Source: Clostridia bacterium DTU080 (GTDB taxonomy: Bacteria; Bacillota; Limnochordia; DTU080). Taken from it: 8,746 bases of DNA. Shown piece after piece: positions 6,057 to 8,746 of the stretch. Both the position numbers and the translations under genes were made by a program. The stretch spans positions 1 to 8,746 of the forward strand of contig LFTP01000359.1 in assembly GCA_001513395.1 (NCBI GenBank). Reading direction: 5' to 3'. Below the pieces are notes generated by a model, which ran no database searches, was not told the origin of the DNA, and saw nothing but the letters and a program-made list of their open reading frames with translations. The first letter of the stretch is position 1. Each line of letters begins with the position of its first letter.

Positions 6057-7528
6057 CGCAACAGGGAGTGCCGCTCTTGTTTGAAAAAGGTGCACCCGGC
6101 AGACGAGGCTACATCTTGCCGGACTTGGACGTACCGGCCGAGCCCATCGAGGATCTTGTGCCGGCGGAGCTGTTAAGAGAAGAGGATCCGGCTCTGCCCG
6201 AGATGTCTGAGTTGGAAGTCGTGCGTCACTATGTGAACCTGAGCCGCCGCAATCATGCTGTGGACGTGGGCTTCTACCCGCTCGGTTCGTGCACCATGAA
6301 GTATAATCCCAAGGTCAATGAGTTGGCGGCGGCCTTGCCGGGATTTGCTCGCATCCATCCGTATCAGCCCGAATCTAGCGTGCAGGGCGCGCTGGAGCTG
6401 ATGTGGTTACTACAGCAGTATCTGTGCGAGATCTCTGGCTTGCCATATGCCAGCCTGCAGCCTGCGGCGGGAGCCCACGGCGAGTTGACCGGGCTGATGA
6501 TGATCATGGCCTATCACAAGGCCCGCGGAGAGGACAAGCAACGGACAGAGGTCTTGATCCCTGATTCAGGTCACGGTACCAATCCGGCCACTGCCGCCAT
6601 GTGCGGTTGCCGAGTGGTGACGGTGCCTTCGGATGAACGCGGAGGCATGGATATCGAGATCTTGCGCAAGAGTGTGAGCGAAAAAACGGCAGCACTGATG
6701 CTCACGAATCCCAATACGTTAGGCCTTTTTGATGAGAACATCAAGCAGATTGCCGATATCGTGCACGAGGCGGGAGGTCTGCTCTATTACGACGGCGCCA
6801 ACGCCAATGCCATTTTGGGGATCTCCCGGGCCGGTGACATGGGCTTTGATGTAGTACATTACAATCTGCACAAGACCTTCTCCACACCTCACGGCGGCGG
6901 CGGGCCGGGTGCGGGTCCCGTGGCGGTGACGGAGAAGCTGGCGCCGTATCTGCCGGTTCCCGTAGTGGTCAAAAAAGAGGATGGGCAATACGCTCTTGAT
7001 TACGATCGACCTCATTCCATTGGGAGCGTCAAAGCCTTTTACGGAAACTTCGGGGTCTTGGTCAAGGCCTACACCTACATTAGGGCTCTAGGCCCGAATG
7101 GATTGCGTCGCGTCAGCGAAATCGCCGTGTTGAATGCCAACTACCTGATGCACAAGCTGAAGCCATATTACGATCTTCCCTATAACCGAACATGCAAACA
7201 TGAGTTCGTGTTGTCGGGCAATCGACAGAAGCAGCACGGTGTGCGCACACTTGACATCGCTAAGCGCTTACTGGATCATGGCATCCATGCGCCTACCGTT
7301 TACTTCCCGCTGATCGTTGATGAGGCGATCATGATCGAGCCGACGGAGACCGAGTCGCTGGAGACCTTGGATGCCTTCGTCGAGGCGATGATCTCCATTG
7401 CCCACGAAGCCGAAAACGATCCCGAGGTGGTGAAGGGGGCGCCGCATACCACCGTGGTCGGCCGCCTGGACGAGACTCGAGCGGCCAGGCAACCCGATCT
7501 GGCTTGGCGTCCGCCCGCCAGTGACTGA
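6053..7528 (+). CDS. gcvPB: Glycine dehydrogenase (decarboxylating) subunit 2, P-protein beta
   Basis: GcvPB is the catalytic, PLP-bearing half of the P-protein. The 491-aa sequence contains GFYPLGSCTMKYNPKVNE (73-90), SLQPAAGAHGELTGL (134-148), PDSGHGTNPATAAMCG (170-185), MLTNPNTLGLFD (216-227), YYDGANANA (245-253), and the cofactor site DVVHYNLHKTFSTPHGGGGP, in which K274 should form the Schiff base. The glycine-rich run after it is characteristic of the family. The C-terminal DETRAARQPDLAWRP is the usual end of this subunit. ATG 6053 overlaps the gcvPA stop (ATGA), and a GGAGGAGGG run sits just upstream inside gcvPA. The last eight bases overlap the likely lipM start, so expression of lipM is probably tied to it. 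Confidence 0.97.
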   Translation: MTQQGVPLLFEKGAPGRRGYILPDLDVPAEPIEDLVPAELLREEDPALPEMSELEVVRHYVNLSRRNHAVDVGFYPLGSCTMKYNPKVNELAAALPGFARIHPYQPESSVQGALELMWLLQQYLCEISGLPYASLQPAAGAHGELTGLMMIMAYHKARGEDKQRTEVLIPDSGHGTNPATAAMCGCRVVTVPSDERGGMDIEILRKSVSEKTAALMLTNPNTLGLFDENIKQIADIVHEAGGLLYYDGANANAILGISRAGDMGFDVVHYNLHKTFSTPHGGGGPGAGPVAVTEKLAPYLPVPVVVKKEDGQYALDYDRPHSIGSVKAFYGNFGVLVKAYTYIRALGPNGLRRVSEIAVLNANYLMHKLKPYYDLPYNRTCKHEFVLSGNRQKQHGVRTLDIAKRLLDHGIHAPTVYFPLIVDEAIMIEPTETESLETLDAFVEAMISIAHEAENDPEVVKGAPHTTVVGRLDETRAARQPDLAWRPPASD

Positions 7529-8369
7529 GAGATGGAGGCTGCTTTTGGATGGCCGGGCTCCCGGCGCGCACAATATGGCGATAGATGAAGCCCTGCTGGA
7601 AACGGCTCGGCGGCCTGTCTTGCGCTTGTACGGCTGGGAGCCCAGTGCGCTCTCTTTGGGTTACTTCCAAGATGCCCAGACCGTGGATTTCGCACTCTGT
7701 GCTCGCGAGGGCATAGATGTAGTGCGTCGTCCGACAGGAGGTCGGGCCATCCTGCATGCCCGAGAACTCACCTATTCGGTTGTCCTTCCTCCGCAACACC
7801 GCTTCGCTCAAGTCGGTGTTGCGGAGTCCTACCGTCTATTGAGCGCAGGTCTGCAAAGAGCCCTGACACTCTTAGGGTTGGGTGCTCAGTTAGCCAAAAA
7901 GCCCGCATCGGGGCTCGGGCGTCCATCACCGGGGCAAAGCGAGGCCGCACTGGCGGCAGCCTGTTTTGACGCCCCCTCGTGGTACGAGCTGGTAGTCGGC
8001 GGACGCAAGGTAGTCGGCAGCGCTCAGGTTCGTCGAAAGGGCGCGCTCTTGCAACACGGGTCCATACCGTTGTTCTTGGAGGCGGAGCGCCTTTTTCGAT
8101 TGCTGCGTTTTCGCAGTGAGGACAACCGAAAGCGGGCCAAAGCCAGCCTGGAGGCGGCCGCTGCCGGACTTGTGGAACTGGCGGGTCGGCCGATCACCCT
8201 CCATGAGCTGGCTTCGGCTTTAGTACGCGGCTTCGAAGAGGCTCTTTCGGTCGAGACATATCAGGATTCGTTGACTGCAACGGAAAGGGAAACGGCAGAG
8301 CGTCTGGAGATAAAGCATCGTAGCTCAGCTTGGATTATGGAGCGTAAAGAGGAGAGAACGCGTCCGTGA
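7521..8369 (+). CDS. lipM: Octanoyltransferase LipM (octanoyl-ACP:GcvH transferase)
   Basis: This belongs to the biotin/lipoate ligase-like fold. It resembles LipM, which in Bacillus subtilis moves octanoate from acyl carrier protein to GcvH as the first step of lipoate assembly. In 282 residues one sees WRLLLDGRAPGAHNMAIDEALL (5-26), LGYFQ (46-50), RRPTGGRAILHARELTYS (69-86), and AACFDAPSWYELVVGGRKVVGS (146-167). C148 is the expected acyl-thioester cysteine and K163 the conserved lysine; LLQHGSIPL follows. The TGGRA and ACFDAPSWYE motifs separate it from LplA ligases; LipL is the nearest alternative. GTG 7521 overlaps gcvPB by eight bases without its own Shine-Dalgarno. TTG 7545 has GGAGG six bases upstream, but would remove the conserved WRLL segment, so I keep 7521. 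Linkage to gcvH supports the substrate. Confidence 0.9.
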   Translation: MTERWRLLLDGRAPGAHNMAIDEALLETARRPVLRLYGWEPSALSLGYFQDAQTVDFALCAREGIDVVRRPTGGRAILHARELTYSVVLPPQHRFAQVGVAESYRLLSAGLQRALTLLGLGAQLAKKPASGLGRPSPGQSEAALAAACFDAPSWYELVVGGRKVVGSAQVRRKGALLQHGSIPLFLEAERLFRLLRFRSEDNRKRAKASLEAAAAGLVELAGRPITLHELASALVRGFEEALSVETYQDSLTATERETAERLEIKHRSSAWIMERKEERTRP

Positions 8370-8746
8370 TACGCATCGGCTATTTGGGACCTCGCGGCAC
8401 TTTTACGGAGCAAGCAGTCCGGACGTATGTGGCGAAGCGAGGGATTAAAAACGCCGTCTTGGTGGCCTGTCGCACCATAGATGAAGTTTTGCTCTCTGTT
8501 GAGGCCGGCGAACTGCAAATAGGCGTGGTTCCGGCCGAGAACTCGATCGAGGGATCCGTGGCCCTGACTCTTGACTATCTCGTGCATGAGGTGGACGTGC
8601 CCATTGTCGGAGAGGTGATCATTGCCGTTCGTCACAATCTGCTGGCTTTGCCCGGTGCTGATCCGACGGAGATGGTCGCCGTGTACTCGCATCCCCATGC
8701 CTTGGCTCAATGTCGGCGGCATCTGAATGAGATACTTCCCGGGGCG
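8366..8746 (+). CDS. pheA: Prephenate dehydratase, N-terminal part (cut by the window edge)
   Basis: Prephenate dehydratase converts prephenate to phenylpyruvate in phenylalanine synthesis. Only 127 codons are present and the frame is open at the window end. Recognisable motifs are MIRIGYLGPRGTFTEQA (1-17), VVPAENSIEGSVALTLDYL (54-72) with the conserved NSIEGSV segment, and YSHPHALAQCRRHL (107-120). All fall in the N-terminal catalytic domain; the catalytic TRF motif and the C-terminal ACT regulatory domain would lie beyond the edge. There is no fused chorismate mutase domain at the N-terminus. The GTG start overlaps the lipM stop as GTGA, and GAGGAG at 8349-8354 lies 11 bases upstream, suggesting translational coupling. 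Its place behind lipM is a positional link with no obvious biochemical reason. Confidence 0.93.
   Translation, partial: MIRIGYLGPRGTFTEQAVRTYVAKRGIKNAVLVACRTIDEVLLSVEAGELQIGVVPAENSIEGSVALTLDYLVHEVDVPIVGEVIIAVRHNLLALPGADPTEMVAVYSHPHALAQCRRHLNEILPGA

Noticed and set aside
8261..8722. Long minus-strand frame opposite pheA
   Set aside because: The + strand encodes unmistakable prephenate dehydratase motifs; the minus-strand product matches nothing and is an antisense shadow.
1..8746. CRISPR arrays, insertion sequences, phage or defence genes
   Set aside because: No regularly spaced repeats, transposase motifs, terminal inverted repeats or attachment-site-like direct repeats were seen; the genes are core metabolism.

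Overview
This window (about 57% G+C by eye) looks like a chromosomal housekeeping region of a Bacillota (Firmicutes) bacterium, probably a Clostridia/Limnochordia-type lineage. The indicators are a VanW/G5-type cell-envelope protein, a glycine decarboxylase P-protein split into GcvPA and GcvPB, a LipM-type octanoyltransferase, strong AGGAGG-type ribosome binding sites, and frequent GTG/TTG starts. The lineage call is inference from gene content only.

Layout, left to right, mostly on the + strand. (1) 97-1488: a membrane-anchored VanW-family protein. (2) 1489-1943: 455 bases without a convincing gene, containing small hairpins and a candidate promoter for the next gene. (3) 1944-2861: ilvE, a branched-chain amino acid aminotransferase. 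(4) 2862-3136: a spacer with a perfect 10-bp hairpin and a previously unlabelled 33-codon frame on the minus strand (2917-3018). That small frame has an ideal AGGAGG and a perfect TATAAT -10 hexamer of its own. (5) 3137-8369: a compact operon gcvT-gcvH-gcvPA-gcvPB-lipM. (6) 8366 to the window edge: the N-terminal 127 codons of prephenate dehydratase (pheA), translationally coupled to lipM.

The gcv genes encode three of the four parts of the glycine cleavage system: P-protein as two subunits, lipoyl carrier H and aminomethyltransferase T. LipM is the enzyme known in Bacillus subtilis to octanoylate GcvH, so the operon encodes both the carrier protein and the first step of its lipoylation. The L-protein (lpd), LipL and LipA are not in the window. 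The last four junctions tighten progressively (49-nt gap with a hairpin, then overlaps of 4, 8 and 4 nt), which suggests translational coupling from gcvPA through pheA. No glycine riboswitch is recognisable ahead of gcvT.

Most of the window is ordinary metabolism. The least explained element is the minus-strand small frame and the structured DNA around it at 2870-3075.
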